A stretch of DNA of 64,000 nucleotides from contig NZ_ANIE01000006.1 in assembly GCF_000708045.1 (NCBI RefSeq), positions 248,001 through 312,000 of the forward strand, given 5' to 3'. Below the pieces are notes generated by a model that was given only the letters and a program-made list of their open reading frames with translations, ran no database searches and was not told the DNA's origin. The translations under genes and the position numbers were made by a program. Below are positions 36,499 through 49,908 of this stretch, in pieces; the stretch's first letter is position 1; each line of letters starts with the position of its first letter. The stretch comes from Marinobacter nitratireducens. GTDB taxonomy: Bacteria > Pseudomonadota > Gammaproteobacteria > Pseudomonadales > Oleiphilaceae.

Positions 36499-36526
36499 AT
36501 TCTAACCTTATTTAGCGACAGGACAA
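36499..36526 (-). promoter_or_regulatory. secA: Predicted secA promoter
   Basis: On the minus strand TTGTCC (36521-36526) and TAGAAT (36499-36504) are spaced by 16 bases, about 40 bases before the secA ATG. The transcribed leader would contain CCTCCTCC, which resembles the anti-Shine-Dalgarno sequence of 16S rRNA. The rest of the 193-base gap to the M23 gene shows no other clear signal. Confidence 0.5.
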
Positions 36527-36654
36527 AAGGCAGGGGTCACAGCGACCGGATTTACGATAACCTGTTGATGTGACGATCCGCCATCAGCGCACAAGGCCTG
36601 TGCACTGACGCAGATAACTGGACCGGAAATCGGACTGAAGTCGGGAACGAGCGG

Positions 36655-37590
36655 TTAACGGCTGGAGCGTGCGATGTACTTTACGGGATCCTTGGAGCGA
36701 CCGTCTTTTTTAACCTCAAAGTGGACATGAGGCCCGGTAGAACGCCCGGTGCTGCCCATAAGAGCAACCACCTGACCTTTCTGAACAATGTCACCAACCT
36801 TGACCTTTACGGTCTTGCAGTGACCATAACGGGTCACGAGACCATCACCATGGTCAATCTCGACCAGGTTACCGTACCCGTACCGCTCTCCCGCCCAGGT
36901 CACAACGCCGCCAGCAACAGAAATAATATCGCTGCCCTCTTTACCCGCCAAATCCACACCATCATGCCAGGTGCGCTTGCCGGTAAACGGGTCTGAGCGG
37001 TAACCGTATTTGGAAGACAACCACCCCCAGGTGATCGGACGTCCTTCGACGTACATTTCTTCCTCGAGTTTTTTCTGGGACGCGAGCTCATCCAGCAAGC
37101 GAAGCTGCTGTTCACGATCCGCCAACTGGGCTTCCATACGCTCAATCATGGCACTCAGTGCCGGCGCCGTGAACGATTCCGGTTCAGACGCATTTTCGGG
37201 CCCACCCATGGCGGCCGGTTCCTCGAAATTGAATTCTTCACTGGCGACAATGCCGGTTTCGACGAATCGCTGACCAAGCGCGTCGAGCCGAAGCATTCGG
37301 CCCTGCATCTCACCCAGCCTCAGCGTCAGTGCGTCAATCTCCTGCTGGGCCTCAAGTTCAACAGATGCCAGCTCCGCTTTCTGTTCTTCAAGCCGGCTCT
37401 GCCAATAGCTGACCAACTCGGACGGCGTCGGTTCTGCGGCTTTTACCTGTTGAAGCGCCGCCTGATATCCTGCCCACCCAGAGCCTACAACGAGGGCCAA
37501 TGCGGCAACCAGCAAACCGAGACCCACCGCCCAGTTCAGGCTTACAACGCGGGACTTTCCGTGGTGTTTACCAACGAAGATAATGTTCAT
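36655..37590 (-). CDS. M23 family metallopeptidase (peptidoglycan DD-endopeptidase-like)
   Basis: The protein (311 aa from this start) has one N-terminal membrane helix (WAVGLGLLVAALALVVGSGWAG), a long Gln/Glu/Leu-rich coiled coil (about 50-180), and a C-terminal LytM/M23 domain. Zinc ligands are present: H and D in RTWHDGVDLAG and the HxH in GPHVHFEV. It should cleave peptidoglycan cross-links, or activate an amidase if inactive; all visible ligands suggest activity. ATG at 37608 (MKTENSM) is an alternative start, and the frame runs open to 37725; neither ATG has a strong ribosome site. Its place between lpxC/dciA and secA is conserved in Pseudomonas. Confidence 0.9.
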   Translation of the reverse strand: MNIIFVGKHHGKSRVVSLNWAVGLGLLVAALALVVGSGWAGYQAALQQVKAAEPTPSELVSYWQSRLEEQKAELASVELEAQQEIDALTLRLGEMQGRMLRLDALGQRFVETGIVASEEFNFEEPAAMGGPENASEPESFTAPALSAMIERMEAQLADREQQLRLLDELASQKKLEEEMYVEGRPITWGWLSSKYGYRSDPFTGKRTWHDGVDLAGKEGSDIISVAGGVVTWAGERYGYGNLVEIDHGDGLVTRYGHCKTVKVKVGDIVQKGQVVALMGSTGRSTGPHVHFEVKKDGRSKDPVKYIARSSR

Positions 37591-37850
37591 ACTATTTTCA
37601 GTTTTCATCGATGAGCTGCAACCCCTGCTTCCTGTAGTGTTGCGCTCCGGAATAAAGATCCGAGCGGGTTTGCCATCCATGACAACATCTACGTACTGAA
37701 AAATCGCAGAGCCCGGTAGACACACTCGTTACTCACAAGGTAAAACGAATGTAATAAAGGCACTACGCATAAACCGTGCCGAAGTGTAACCAATCGTTAA
37801 CAGCGCCGTCGAGTAAAAACGCCTTAACGCCGTGAAAAAGTGATCAGAAA

Positions 37851-38273
37851 ATGACCTTCGACAACCTCAAAGGCACGCCCAAGCTGAACGACCTGGTCGC
37901 CAGGGCCGAACTGCATCGTCAGGCAGAAGAGCTACTTCTCCAGGCCATACCCGAGACTTTTCGCCAGGGCACAAGATTCGTCAGCTACAAAGACGGGGAA
38001 CTTGTACTGTCCGCCGAAAATGCCGGCAAAGCAAGCCAAATCCGGTTTCGCCAGCACGAGATTATGGCACAGATCAGGGAGGTCGAGCCTTTTCAGTATG
38101 TCTGGAAACTCAGGGTTAAAGTGGCACCGCCACGCTTTCGAGAAAGGGCGCCGGTACGACGCTCACCTCTCAGTAAAGAAAATGCCCGGCTCCTCAAAGA
38201 GGAAGCCGGGCACACGAAGGATACAAAACTACGCGAGGTTCTCGAAAAACTCGCAAGCCACGTCCGGGATTAA
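37851..38273 (+). CDS. dciA: DciA/DUF721 family replicative helicase loader-like protein
   Basis: A 140-aa protein of the DUF721 family, whose founding member DciA helps load the DnaB helicase at oriC in bacteria that lack DnaC. Supporting segments are ELVLSAENAGKASQIRFRQHEIM, matching the KH-like N-terminal domain, and a basic, disordered C-terminal half ending in a predicted helix (KLREVLEKLASHVRD). It is the only + strand gene in this stretch and converges on lpxC with an 11-base gap. The 260-base region upstream (37591-37850), shared with the M23 gene, shows no clear promoter. Confidence 0.8.
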   Translation: MTFDNLKGTPKLNDLVARAELHRQAEELLLQAIPETFRQGTRFVSYKDGELVLSAENAGKASQIRFRQHEIMAQIREVEPFQYVWKLRVKVAPPRFRERAPVRRSPLSKENARLLKEEAGHTKDTKLREVLEKLASHVRD

Positions 38274-38284
38274 AGCGTCCTGCC

Positions 38285-39202
38285 TTAAGCCTGGGCCGCC
38301 AGCACAGGTTTCATATAGGAAATCGGGGCGGTCGCCTCGTCATCGAAGGTAACCACTTCCCAGGCATCCTCTTCCGCCCTGAGCTTACGCAGCAGCTTAT
38401 TATTCAGATCGTGACCGGATTTGATACCGCGGAATTCACCGATCAGGCTGTTACCAAGCAGGTACAGGTCACCGATGGCATCCAGTACCTTGTGCTTGAC
38501 GAACTCGTCATCGTAACGAAGGCCGTCTTCGTTAAGAATCTTGTAGTCGTCAACCACGATCGCGTTATCCACGCTGCCACCGAGCGCCAGATTCATCGCC
38601 CGCAACTTCTCAATGTCACGCATGAACCCGAAGGTACGTGCGCGGCTGACTTCCTTGACGAAAGAAGTACTGGAGAAATCCACCGTGGCGGTTTGGGCAC
38701 GACCCTTGAAGACTGGATGGTCGAAGTCGATACCGAAGCTGACCTTGAAGCCCTCGAACGGCAGGAAGGTCGCCTTCTTGTCGCCCTCTTCGATGGTCAC
38801 TTCACGCTTGATGCGGATAAATCGCTTGGCAGCCTCCTGCTCGGAAATACCGGCAGATTGCAGCAGGAACACAAACGGACCAGCAGAGCCATCCATGATG
38901 GGCACTTCGGCGGCGCTCAGTTCCACGTAGCAGTTATCGATACCGAGACCAGCCATGGCTGAGAGCAGATGCTCCACAGTCGCCACACGGACACCGTCTT
39001 TTACCAGCGTCGTGGACAGCATGGTCTCACCCACATTTTCCGCACAGGCACGAATTTCGACCATGGGGTCCAGATCCGTCCGGCGGAAGATGATACCCGT
39101 GTCAACCGGGGCAGGCTTGAGGGTCAGGTAAACCTTTTCCCCCGAATGCAGGCCAACGCCGGTCGCACGGATGGTGTTTTTGAGTGTCCGTTGTCTGATC
39201 AT
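38285..39202 (-). CDS. lpxC: UDP-3-O-acyl-N-acetylglucosamine deacetylase
   Basis: LpxC is the zinc deacetylase that commits UDP-acyl-GlcNAc to lipid A synthesis. The 305-aa protein starts [24 protein letters not shown] and has the zinc-binding regions [15 protein letters not shown] (His) and [15 protein letters not shown] (His and Asp), with the conserved general-base Glu downstream of [10 protein letters not shown]. The C-terminus, with an [14 protein letters not shown] end, is where FtsH degradation signals reside in E. coli. It follows ftsZ in the conserved dcw-lpxC order, after a 216-base gap. Confidence 0.97.
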   Translation of the reverse strand: MIRQRTLKNTIRATGVGLHSGEKVYLTLKPAPVDTGIIFRRTDLDPMVEIRACAENVGETMLSTTLVKDGVRVATVEHLLSAMAGLGIDNCYVELSAAEVPIMDGSAGPFVFLLQSAGISEQEAAKRFIRIKREVTIEEGDKKATFLPFEGFKVSFGIDFDHPVFKGRAQTATVDFSSTSFVKEVSRARTFGFMRDIEKLRAMNLALGGSVDNAIVVDDYKILNEDGLRYDDEFVKHKVLDAIGDLYLLGNSLIGEFRGIKSGHDLNNKLLRKLRAEEDAWEVVTFDDEATAPISYMKPVLAAQA

Positions 39203-39229
39203 CGGTTCATCATTCCGTCACAAATAATC

Positions 39230-39264
39230 GGTATTCTGGGCAAAAATCTGCCCGGAGGATACCA
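39230..39264 (-). other. Imperfect hairpin in the lpxC leader
   Basis: Within the gap between ftsZ and lpxC, GGTAT..GGGCA and TGCCC..ATACC form a two-part stem around an AAAATC loop. No T-run follows. It could be a leader structure affecting lpxC, or chance. The rest of the 216-base gap (39203-39418) shows no distinct terminator for ftsZ. Confidence 0.3.
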
Positions 39265-39418
39265 GAATCGAAGACTGAGTACCATTTAACCAAGATGACA
39301 TTACCTAAAAACAACCATAGCCATCTTCAATGGTCAGCCGCCTCACCGCGAGAGCCGGGCAAATAGCTCCAAATATCAAGCACGGAGCCCCACTCTGCCG
39401 AAAATTTGAGGCAGCTTA

Positions 39419-40576
39419 TCAGTCCGCCTGACGGCGAAGAAATGCGGGAATATCGAGATAGTCCACGCCCTGCTCTTCGCTCTCTTTGCTCTGATCGATC
39501 GCCACATTACCATGGGACACGGCACGACGACGCAGCACTGCAGGCCGATCCAACTGATTGTAGTCGGTTGTGCCATCCAGGGTACGGGTGTTATCCACGA
39601 CCTTGGTCGGCTTCTCGTGATCGCCACCCAGTCCGGTCGCAACGACGGTCACCTTCAACTCGTCCGTCATTTCCGGATCAATAACGGTACCTACCACCAC
39701 CGTCGCCGCATCAGAGGCAAACTCGCGAACGATATCACCCACTTCGGAGAATTCACCGAGGTTCAGGTCCATGCCCGCGGTGATGTTCACCAGGATACCC
39801 TTCGCACCCTGCAGATTGATATCTTCAAGCAGCGGGCTGCGGACAGCCGCTTCGGCCGCTTCCCGGGCACGGTTTTCACCGGTTGCACGGGCCGTACCCA
39901 TCATCGCCATACCCATCTCGGACATCACGGTTTTGACGTCAGCAAAGTCGACGTTAATCATACCGTTGCGGGTGATCAGGTCGGCAATGCCCTGAACCGC
40001 ACCGAGTAGAACGTCATTGGCGGAGGCAAACGCATCCAGCAGGCTGGTTTTCTTGCCCATGACCGCCAGCAGTTTCTCGTTCGGGATGGTGATCAGAGAG
40101 TCGACACTCTCTTCCAGCTCTTTCAGTCCGGATTCGGCAACACTCATGCGCTTGCCGCCTTCGAACATGAACGGCTTGGTGACAACCGCCACGGTCAGGA
40201 TCCCCAGTTCCCGGGCCACATCGGCCACAACCGGAGCCGCACCGGTACCCGTACCACCACCCATGCCAGCAGTGATAAAGACCATATCAGCGCCTTTCAG
40301 GGATTCCGCGATACGATCACGGTCTTCCAGGGCGGACTGACGGCCGACTTCCGGATTGGCGCCAGCACCCAGGCCCTTGGTGATGTTGCCACCAAGCTGG
40401 ATGATCTGACGCGCGTCCATGTCGGTCAACGCCTGCGCATCGGTATTCGCACAGATAAATTCAACACCTTCGATGTCGCTGTTGAGCATGTGACGAACAG
40501 CGTTGCCGCCGCCTCCACCGACACCTACGACTTTAATGACAGCGTTTTGCTGGACATTATCGACGAGTTCAAACAT
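39419..40576 (-). CDS. ftsZ: Cell division GTPase FtsZ
   Basis: FtsZ polymerises at midcell into the Z ring. The 385-aa protein shows the tubulin signature [13 protein letters not shown], the GTP-binding [10 protein letters not shown] near residue 20, the T7 synergy region around NVDFADV, a flexible linker, and the C-terminal peptide [14 protein letters not shown], which binds FtsA and ZipA. A ribosome site, GGAGTAGGG, precedes the ATG. It is the last division gene of the dcw cluster, 98 bases after ftsA. Confidence 0.98.
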   Translation of the reverse strand: MFELVDNVQQNAVIKVVGVGGGGGNAVRHMLNSDIEGVEFICANTDAQALTDMDARQIIQLGGNITKGLGAGANPEVGRQSALEDRDRIAESLKGADMVFITAGMGGGTGTGAAPVVADVARELGILTVAVVTKPFMFEGGKRMSVAESGLKELEESVDSLITIPNEKLLAVMGKKTSLLDAFASANDVLLGAVQGIADLITRNGMINVDFADVKTVMSEMGMAMMGTARATGENRAREAAEAAVRSPLLEDINLQGAKGILVNITAGMDLNLGEFSEVGDIVREFASDAATVVVGTVIDPEMTDELKVTVVATGLGGDHEKPTKVVDNTRTLDGTTDYNQLDRPAVLRRRAVSHGNVAIDQSKESEEQGVDYLDIPAFLRRQAD

Positions 40577-40674
40577 TTTCCCTACTCCTTCGTGCTGTTT
40601 TCCAGCCTTGTACCAGGCTGTTCGTTCGAGATTGTGTTTTCGAGATACCTTCGTGTACTGCTTCCCGGAAACCG

Positions 40675-41922
40675 TCAGAAATGACCGGTAAACCAGGCTT
40701 TCATGCGCTCTACCAGCGAGGGTGCATCCTCCCCCTTGAGCACAGGCTCCTGCCCTAGATCCATCTGGCGGAAGCCATGGATCAACAACCCCACGCCGGT
40801 GGCGTAGATCGGGTTATTGACCACCTCCGTCATACCGGAGACCGCCTGCGGACAGGCCAGCCTTACCGGCATGTGGAAGATCTCCTCAGCCAGTTCAACC
40901 ACCCCTTCCATGGTTGACGAACCGCCTGTAATGACGATGCCTGCTGGAATCAGGTCCTCAAACCCGGACCGTCTCAGCTCCGACTGAACCAGCGTGAACA
41001 GTTCCTCATAACGCGGCTCTACGACTTCGGCCAGCGCCTGGCGGGAAAGATCACGCGGCGCCCTGTCACCCACACTGGGCACCTTGATGGTCTCATCGGC
41101 ACCCGCCAGCTGGGTCAGCGCGCAGGCATACTTGATCTTGATTTCCTCTGCATTCTGGGTCGGTGTCCGCAAAGCCATGGCAATATCGTTGGTCACCTGA
41201 TCGCCGGCAATCGGAATCACCGCGGTATGGCGAATCGCGCCGCCTGTAAACACGGCAATATCGGTGGTTCCACCGCCGATATCGACGACACAGACACCGA
41301 GTTCTTTCTCATCCTCGGTCAGGATTGCGTGGCTTGAGGCCAGTTGCTCAAGGATGATGTCATCCACTTCCAGGCCACAGCGCTGAACGCACTTCTCGAT
41401 GTTCTGGGCCGCATTGACCGCACAGGTCACCAGGTGAACCTTCGCTTCCAGGCGCACACCGGACATGCCCATCGGCTCCTTGATGCCTTCCTGACTATCG
41501 ATCACGAACTCCTGCGGGAGTATGTGCAGGATTTTCTGGTCAGCGGGGATCGCTACGGCCTGTGCGGCATCAATAACCCGGTCTATGTCGGCTTGGGTCA
41601 CTTCCCGATCCCGGATGGCAACGATGCCATGGGAGTTCAGGCTCTTGATGTGACTACCGGCAATACCGGCGTACACCGAGTGAATCCGGCACCCTGCCAT
41701 CAATTCAGCCTCTTCCACCGCGCGCTGGATCGCCTGGACGGTGGTTTCGATATTCACCACCACACCGCGCTTCAGCCCTCTGGAAGGGTGCGAGCCGATG
41801 CCCACCACTTCGATGGTGCCGTCCATTTTGCGCTTGCCAACAATCGCAACCACCTTCGAGGTTCCGATATCGAGGCCGACAATCATGTTTTCCGTTTCAA
41901 CCGATGACATGTATTTCACCAA
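40675..41922 (-). CDS. ftsA: Cell division actin-like ATPase FtsA
   Basis: FtsA tethers FtsZ filaments to the inner membrane. The 415-aa protein has actin-fold motifs: phosphate 1 VGLDIGTSKV, phosphate 2 VVDIGGGTTDIAVF and adenosine VITGGSSTMEGV. The short C-terminal amphipathic helix is MKAWFTGHF. An ATG at 41910 (MSSVETEN) is an alternative start that is closer to family length. It lies 24 bases after ftsQ. Confidence 0.97.
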   Translation of the reverse strand: MVKYMSSVETENMIVGLDIGTSKVVAIVGKRKMDGTIEVVGIGSHPSRGLKRGVVVNIETTVQAIQRAVEEAELMAGCRIHSVYAGIAGSHIKSLNSHGIVAIRDREVTQADIDRVIDAAQAVAIPADQKILHILPQEFVIDSQEGIKEPMGMSGVRLEAKVHLVTCAVNAAQNIEKCVQRCGLEVDDIILEQLASSHAILTEDEKELGVCVVDIGGGTTDIAVFTGGAIRHTAVIPIAGDQVTNDIAMALRTPTQNAEEIKIKYACALTQLAGADETIKVPSVGDRAPRDLSRQALAEVVEPRYEELFTLVQSELRRSGFEDLIPAGIVITGGSSTMEGVVELAEEIFHMPVRLACPQAVSGMTEVVNNPIYATGVGLLIHGFRQMDLGQEPVLKGEDAPSLVERMKAWFTGHF

Positions 41923-41946
41923 ACCGTAGGTCTGAATTAACCGTTA

Positions 41947-45189
<3,243 letters not shown>

Positions 45190-45197
<8 letters not shown>

Positions 45198-46275
45198 TGG
45201 CGGCCTCCAGACAGTAATTCACGACTCTCTCCGTTGCATCCGGGCGCGCGAGTGTTCTCGCCGCCTTCGCCATATTCGTTACCCGGCCACGATCCCCCGA
45301 GAGATCGGCCAGGGTTTGGGCCAACACCGGAGGTGTCAGCTGGGTTTGTGGAATCAGGATGGCCGCGCCAGCTTCCACCATTTGCTGGCCATTCCGGGTT
45401 TGATGGTCATCCACGGCATGGGGAAACGGCACCAGCAACGCACCGATACCAGCGGCGCATAGTTCAGACACTGTCAATGCTCCGGATCTGCAAAGCACCA
45501 GATCAGCCCACTGGTAGGCCTCTGCCATATCCTTGATAAAAGGCTCTACGCTGGCCTCAACGCCCTGCTGCGCATAGGCAGCTCTGGCGGCCTCCAGATT
45601 TTTCTCGCCACACTGGTGACGTACCTTCGGCCGCTCATTCTCCGGCAACTGGGCCAGCGCTTCAGGTAGCTGCTGGTTAAACACCTGAGCCCCCAGGCTG
45701 CCTCCCACCACCAACAAGCGAAGCGGTCCCTGACGGTCCGCCAACCTTCCTTCCGGATCCGGCAAGGTCGCCAAATCCTGTCGAACGGGATTGCCGGTGC
45801 AACGGGTGACGACGTCAGGACCAAAGCTACCGGGAAATGCTTCCAGAACGTTCTCGGCGAAACGCACCAGAATGCGGTTCGTCATCCCCGCAATGGCGTT
45901 CTGCTCGTGAATAACCAGCGGCGTCCTATTTAACCAGGCAGCGACACCACCGGGACCGGTCACAAACCCGCCCATACCAACAACGCAATCAGGCCGGACC
46001 TGCCGGATGACCGTAAACGCTTCACCGAGCGCCCGCATCAACCGGAACGGAGCCATCAATAAAGCCAGCTTGCCCTTACCGCGCAGACCGGAAATATGGA
46101 TTAGCGACAGCGGAATACCGGTATCAGCGATCAACCGCTCTTCCATACCGCCACTGGCGCCAAGCCAGAACACCTCGTGCCCCTGAGCTTCCAGCGCCCG
46201 CGCGGTCGCCAGTGCCGGGAATACGTGACCGCCAGTACCGCCCGCCATCATCAGAAACCGCAGAGGCCTAGTCAT
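45190..46275 (-). CDS. murG: UDP-N-acetylglucosamine--lipid I transferase
   Basis: MurG adds GlcNAc to lipid I on the inner face of the membrane to form lipid II. The 361-aa GT-B enzyme opens with the Gly-rich loop [17 protein letters not shown] and has [26 protein letters not shown], and the acceptor motif [33 protein letters not shown] lies 8 bases before the ATG at 46275; an upstream GTG at 46284 is too close to that site. It overlaps ftsW by 8 bases. Confidence 0.97.
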
Positions 46276-47467
46276 AAGACGCACCTCCTCTGGGTCCTGT
46301 CCCGGACTTTTCCCGGGCCAACCGTTCCTGGTCCAGGCGCTCCATTTCCACCCGCGCCAGAATGCCGATGGACGCGCACATGATCATCAGGCTGGAGCCA
46401 CCATAACTGACCAGTGGCAGCGTCAAGCCCTTGGTCGGCAACAGGCCCGTACTCACGGCGATATTGATGGTGGCCTGAAGTCCGATCAGCAGCGTGATGC
46501 CATAAGCGAAGCACGCCCCAAAAGGCATATTGGCTTTTTCTGCACGGCGGGCGATGACAAATCCACTCACCACCAGCAACGTAAACAGACCCAACACGGT
46601 CAGCGAACCCAGCAGGCCAAACTCCTCGGCAATAATGGCGAAAATGAAATCTGTATGCGCCTCCGGCAGATAGAACAATTTCTGGATGGAATTGCCGAGG
46701 CCGACTCCACCCCATTCACCCCGACCAAACGCGATCAATGACTGGGTAAGCTGATAGCCACTGTCGAACTGGTCTTTCCATGGGTCCAGATAGCTGACCA
46801 CCCGTTTCAATCGGTAGGGCTGGGTCACAACCAGCAAACCACCGAGCACGACAAGTACAACAATAAGGGGCACAAACCGGGTCAACCTCACGCCACTCAG
46901 GAAGATCATTCCAGCAGAGGCCGTCACCAGAACCACCGTGGCACCAAAATCCGGCTGAATAACCAGAAGTACCGACGCAATTCCCAACACCACGAGCGGC
47001 TTTAGAAATCCCGGCCAGGTGTTCAGCAACTCATCTCGTCGACGAACCACGTAACTGGCCAGATAGGCGATCAGACAAAGCTTTGCCACCTCTGATACCT
47101 GCACGTTGAAAAGCCCGAACGGAATCCAGCGAGTGGAGCCGTTCACCGTGCGACCAAGAGGCGTCAATACCAGCACCAGTACCAGAAGCCCAATCCCGAG
47201 GAGCAGCCAGCCGCTCCGCTCCCACCAACCAACCGGGACATTAACCGTCACCAGTGCCGTCACGCAGCCGAGCCCGGCGAACAGCAGCTGCCGGATGACA
47301 TAGTGATAGCTGTTCCCCACCGTTTCCGAGGCCATATCCATCGAGGCGGAGGAGATCATGATGACGCCCATCACCAGCAAGGCGACAGCACTGATAATCA
47401 GCGTCGGCAAAGGCTGGATTTCCCCAAGCCAGCGATTATGATTCGGCATAGCGATTCCAGTACTCAT
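46268..47467 (-). CDS. ftsW: Septal peptidoglycan polymerase FtsW (SEDS)
   Basis: FtsW is the SEDS glycosyltransferase of the divisome, partner of FtsI. The 399-aa membrane protein has about ten helices. It shows the SEDS motifs VQVSEVAKLCLIAYLA, IQPDFGATVVL (catalytic Asp region), LPEAHTDFIFAIIAEE, and KGLTLPLVSYGGSSL. It is a paralogue of RodA at 3386-4528 in this window. Its start overlaps the murD stop by 4 bases (ATGA). Confidence 0.97.
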   Translation of the reverse strand: MSTGIAMPNHNRWLGEIQPLPTLIISAVALLVMGVIMISSASMDMASETVGNSYHYVIRQLLFAGLGCVTALVTVNVPVGWWERSGWLLLGIGLLVLVLVLTPLGRTVNGSTRWIPFGLFNVQVSEVAKLCLIAYLASYVVRRRDELLNTWPGFLKPLVVLGIASVLLVIQPDFGATVVLVTASAGMIFLSGVRLTRFVPLIVVLVVLGGLLVVTQPYRLKRVVSYLDPWKDQFDSGYQLTQSLIAFGRGEWGGVGLGNSIQKLFYLPEAHTDFIFAIIAEEFGLLGSLTVLGLFTLLVVSGFVIARRAEKANMPFGACFAYGITLLIGLQATINIAVSTGLLPTKGLTLPLVSYGGSSLMIMCASIGILARVEMERLDQERLAREKSGTGPRGGASYD

Positions 47468-48807
47468 CGCAAGGCCTCCACCAGTTCCCGGAACTGATCA
47501 CCCCGATCGCCATAATCACGGAACATGTCAAAACTGGCGCAAGCGGGCGAAAGCAACACGCGGTCTCCCGCCTTGGCGTCGCCCGCAGCCATTGTGACCG
47601 CCTGCGCCAGATCCTTTGCATAACGGACTGGCACGCCAGCCCCCACCGCGTCGGCAATCTTTGCAGCATCACGTCCGAAGACAATGATGGATCGGCAGTG
47701 CACAACGGCAGGTGCCTGCAATGGGGCAAAATCTGCCCCCTTGCCGTCGCCGCCAGCGATGAGGACAACCTTGCCTTTGACCGGAACCAAGCTATCAATC
47801 GCGGCAACCGTTGCGCCGACATTTGTGCCCTTGGAATCGTTGATGTAATCCACGTCTTTGAAACGGCGAACAAATTCACACCGGTGTGGCAGCCCGGTGA
47901 ACGCCCTGGCCACATCCAGCATGACTGCCATGGGCAAACCAACAGCATGTCCGAGTGCCAGTGCCGCCATCACATTGCTGATGTTGTGGCGCCCCATCAA
48001 TTTCAATTCACTCGCCAGCAACAAGTTGTCGAATCCAAAGGTAATCCAGGTTCCCTCGTCGTCATCACGGGTACTGAAGGTATCCGGATTGACACGATGG
48101 AAACCAAAGCAAAGGAAACGCAGTGTGTCACGGGCCATTGGCGTACTCAGGGCGTCATCAAGATTTACCACGGCAGTTCGACAACCCCGGAAAATCCGTT
48201 GCTTGGCCTGGAAGTACGCCATCTTGTTCGGGTAACGATCCATGTGGTCGTCACTGACGTTCAATACAGTCGCGGCCTCGGCGTTCAGCTCTGCCGTTGT
48301 CTCAAGCTGAAAACTGGAAAGCTCGAGCACGTAAAGATCCGCGCCGCGCTCCAGCAGGTCCAGGGCCGGTGTGCCAATGTTGCCACCGACTTCCACCTTG
48401 CGTCCGGACGCCTTCGCCATCTCCCCCAGAAGCGTCGTCACCGTGGTTTTCCCATTGGATCCGGTAATGGCAACAATGGGTGCGTCAGCCGCTTCGGTGA
48501 ACAGATCAATGTCGCCCCGGATGCTGGCACCCCGCTCCTTCGCTGCGGCAATCGCCGGATCTGAAATCGGGATGCCCGGGCTCACGATCAGCTCGTTAAA
48601 GCCTGCAAACAGCTCCGCATCAAACGCTCCGAGATACACCGGGACGTCTGGCCACTCTGTTTTCAGCGCGTCGAGCCCGGGGGGCATCTCGCGGCTATCG
48701 GCCACCGCAATATCCCGGCCCAGACCGGACAGATAGCGCACGCAGGAAAGCCCGGTTTTACCGAGCCCTACGACCAATGTGCGACGATCTGAAACGATGA
48801 CACTCAT
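47464..48807 (-). CDS. murD: UDP-N-acetylmuramoyl-L-alanine--D-glutamate ligase
   Basis: MurD adds D-Glu to UDP-MurNAc-L-Ala. The 447-aa enzyme contains VVGLGKTGLSCVRYL at the start, the ATP loop ITGSNGKTTVTTLLG, VLNVSDDHMDRY, INDSKGTNVGATVAA, and the C-terminal LLSPACASFDMFRDYGDRGD signature. It is separated from mraY by 15 bases and overlaps ftsW by 4. Confidence 0.98.
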   Translation of the reverse strand: MSVIVSDRRTLVVGLGKTGLSCVRYLSGLGRDIAVADSREMPPGLDALKTEWPDVPVYLGAFDAELFAGFNELIVSPGIPISDPAIAAAKERGASIRGDIDLFTEAADAPIVAITGSNGKTTVTTLLGEMAKASGRKVEVGGNIGTPALDLLERGADLYVLELSSFQLETTAELNAEAATVLNVSDDHMDRYPNKMAYFQAKQRIFRGCRTAVVNLDDALSTPMARDTLRFLCFGFHRVNPDTFSTRDDDEGTWITFGFDNLLLASELKLMGRHNISNVMAALALGHAVGLPMAVMLDVARAFTGLPHRCEFVRRFKDVDYINDSKGTNVGATVAAIDSLVPVKGKVVLIAGGDGKGADFAPLQAPAVVHCRSIIVFGRDAAKIADAVGAGVPVRYAKDLAQAVTMAAGDAKAGDRVLLSPACASFDMFRDYGDRGDQFRELVEALR

Positions 48808-48822
48808 ATCCGAAGCTTCACC

Positions 48823-49908
48823 TTATCGAATCTTGAGGCTGGCCAGCCCAATCAACACCAGCACAACGGTGACAACCCAGAACCGCACGATGACTCGTGG
48901 CTCCGGCCAACCCTTCAACTCAAAATGATGATGAAGGGGCGCCATGCGGAAAATACGGCGCCCGGTCAGGCGGAATGAACCGACCTGCAGGATGACCGAG
49001 ACCGTTTCCATGACGAACACACCGCCCATGATGAACAACACGATTTCCTGACGGACAATGACGGCTACAACACCGAGGGCCGCGCCCAGCGCCAGCGCAC
49101 CCACATCCCCCATAAAAACCTGCGCCGGGTAGGTGTTAAACCAGAGGAACCCGAGCCCGGCGCCCACAATTGCGCCACAGAAAACAATCAGCTCACCGGT
49201 TCCGGGCAAGTGGGGAATCAGCAGGTAATTCGCAAACTGTGCATGGCCTGAGACATAGGCAAAAATTGCCAGTGCACCGGCAACCATGACTGTGGGCATT
49301 ATGGCGAGCCCATCGAGGCCATCGGTGAGGTTCACCGCGTTACTGCTGCCCACAATCACGAAGTAACTCAGCAGGATGAACACCACCGGTCCCAGCGTCA
49401 GTGACGCCTCTTTGATAAACGGAAGGTAAAGCGACGTCTCCTGGGGCAGCGACGCGCTGAAGTACAGAGCAATCGCGGCTCCCGCCCCAATGACGGACTG
49501 CCAGAAATACTTCCAGCGTGCAGGCAACCCTCGGGGGTTCCGCTCGACAACCTTCCGGTAATCATCGACCCAGCCGATAGCGCCAAAGAGCATGGTGACC
49601 AGGATGGTGACCCAGACATAGCGATTGCTCAGATCGGCCCAGAGCAAAGTGCTGATTCCAATGGCTACCAGGATCAACGCCCCGCCCATGGTCGGTGTAC
49701 CCGCCTTGCTCAGGTGCGTTTGGGGACCATCATCCCGCACCGCTTGACCGATCTGATACTGGCTGAGCTTCCGGATCATGAACGGACCAATCAGCAGTGA
49801 AATCAGCAGTGCCGTCAGCGTGCCGAGGATGCCCCGCAACGTCAGGTACTGGAACACCGTCAGAGCGGAGAAGTATTGCGATAGAACCTCTGTCAGCCAG
49901 AGCAGCAT
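48823..49908 (-). CDS. mraY: Phospho-N-acetylmuramoyl-pentapeptide transferase
   Basis: MraY transfers phospho-MurNAc-pentapeptide from UDP to undecaprenyl phosphate, making lipid I. The 361-aa protein has ten predicted helices. It shows [13 protein letters not shown], the Asp-rich [11 protein letters not shown] and [14 protein letters not shown] motifs, and the cytoplasmic His-rich loop [15 protein letters not shown] near the C-terminus. Its start overlaps the murF end by 16 bases. Confidence 0.98.
   Translation of the reverse strand: MLLWLTEVLSQYFSALTVFQYLTLRGILGTLTALLISLLIGPFMIRKLSQYQIGQAVRDDGPQTHLSKAGTPTMGGALILVAIGISTLLWADLSNRYVWVTILVTMLFGAIGWVDDYRKVVERNPRGLPARWKYFWQSVIGAGAAIALYFSASLPQETSLYLPFIKEASLTLGPVVFILLSYFVIVGSSNAVNLTDGLDGLAIMPTVMVAGALAIFAYVSGHAQFANYLLIPHLPGTGELIVFCGAIVGAGLGFLWFNTYPAQVFMGDVGALALGAALGVVAVIVRQEIVLFIMGGVFVMETVSVILQVGSFRLTGRRIFRMAPLHHHFELKGWPEPRVIVRFWVVTVVLVLIGLASLKIR

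Noticed and set aside
34782..36515. Two long + strand frames (277 and 294 codons) within secA
   Set aside because: Mirror frames of a conserved GC-rich gene; protein sequence resembles no family.
36462..36654. SecM-type arrest peptide gene upstream of secA
   Set aside because: No open frame with a signal peptide and arrest-like C-terminus occurs in the 193-base gap.
39203..39418. Intrinsic terminator after ftsZ
   Set aside because: Only a weak, loop-rich hairpin without a T-run is visible; lpxC may be cotranscribed or have an unrecognised promoter.
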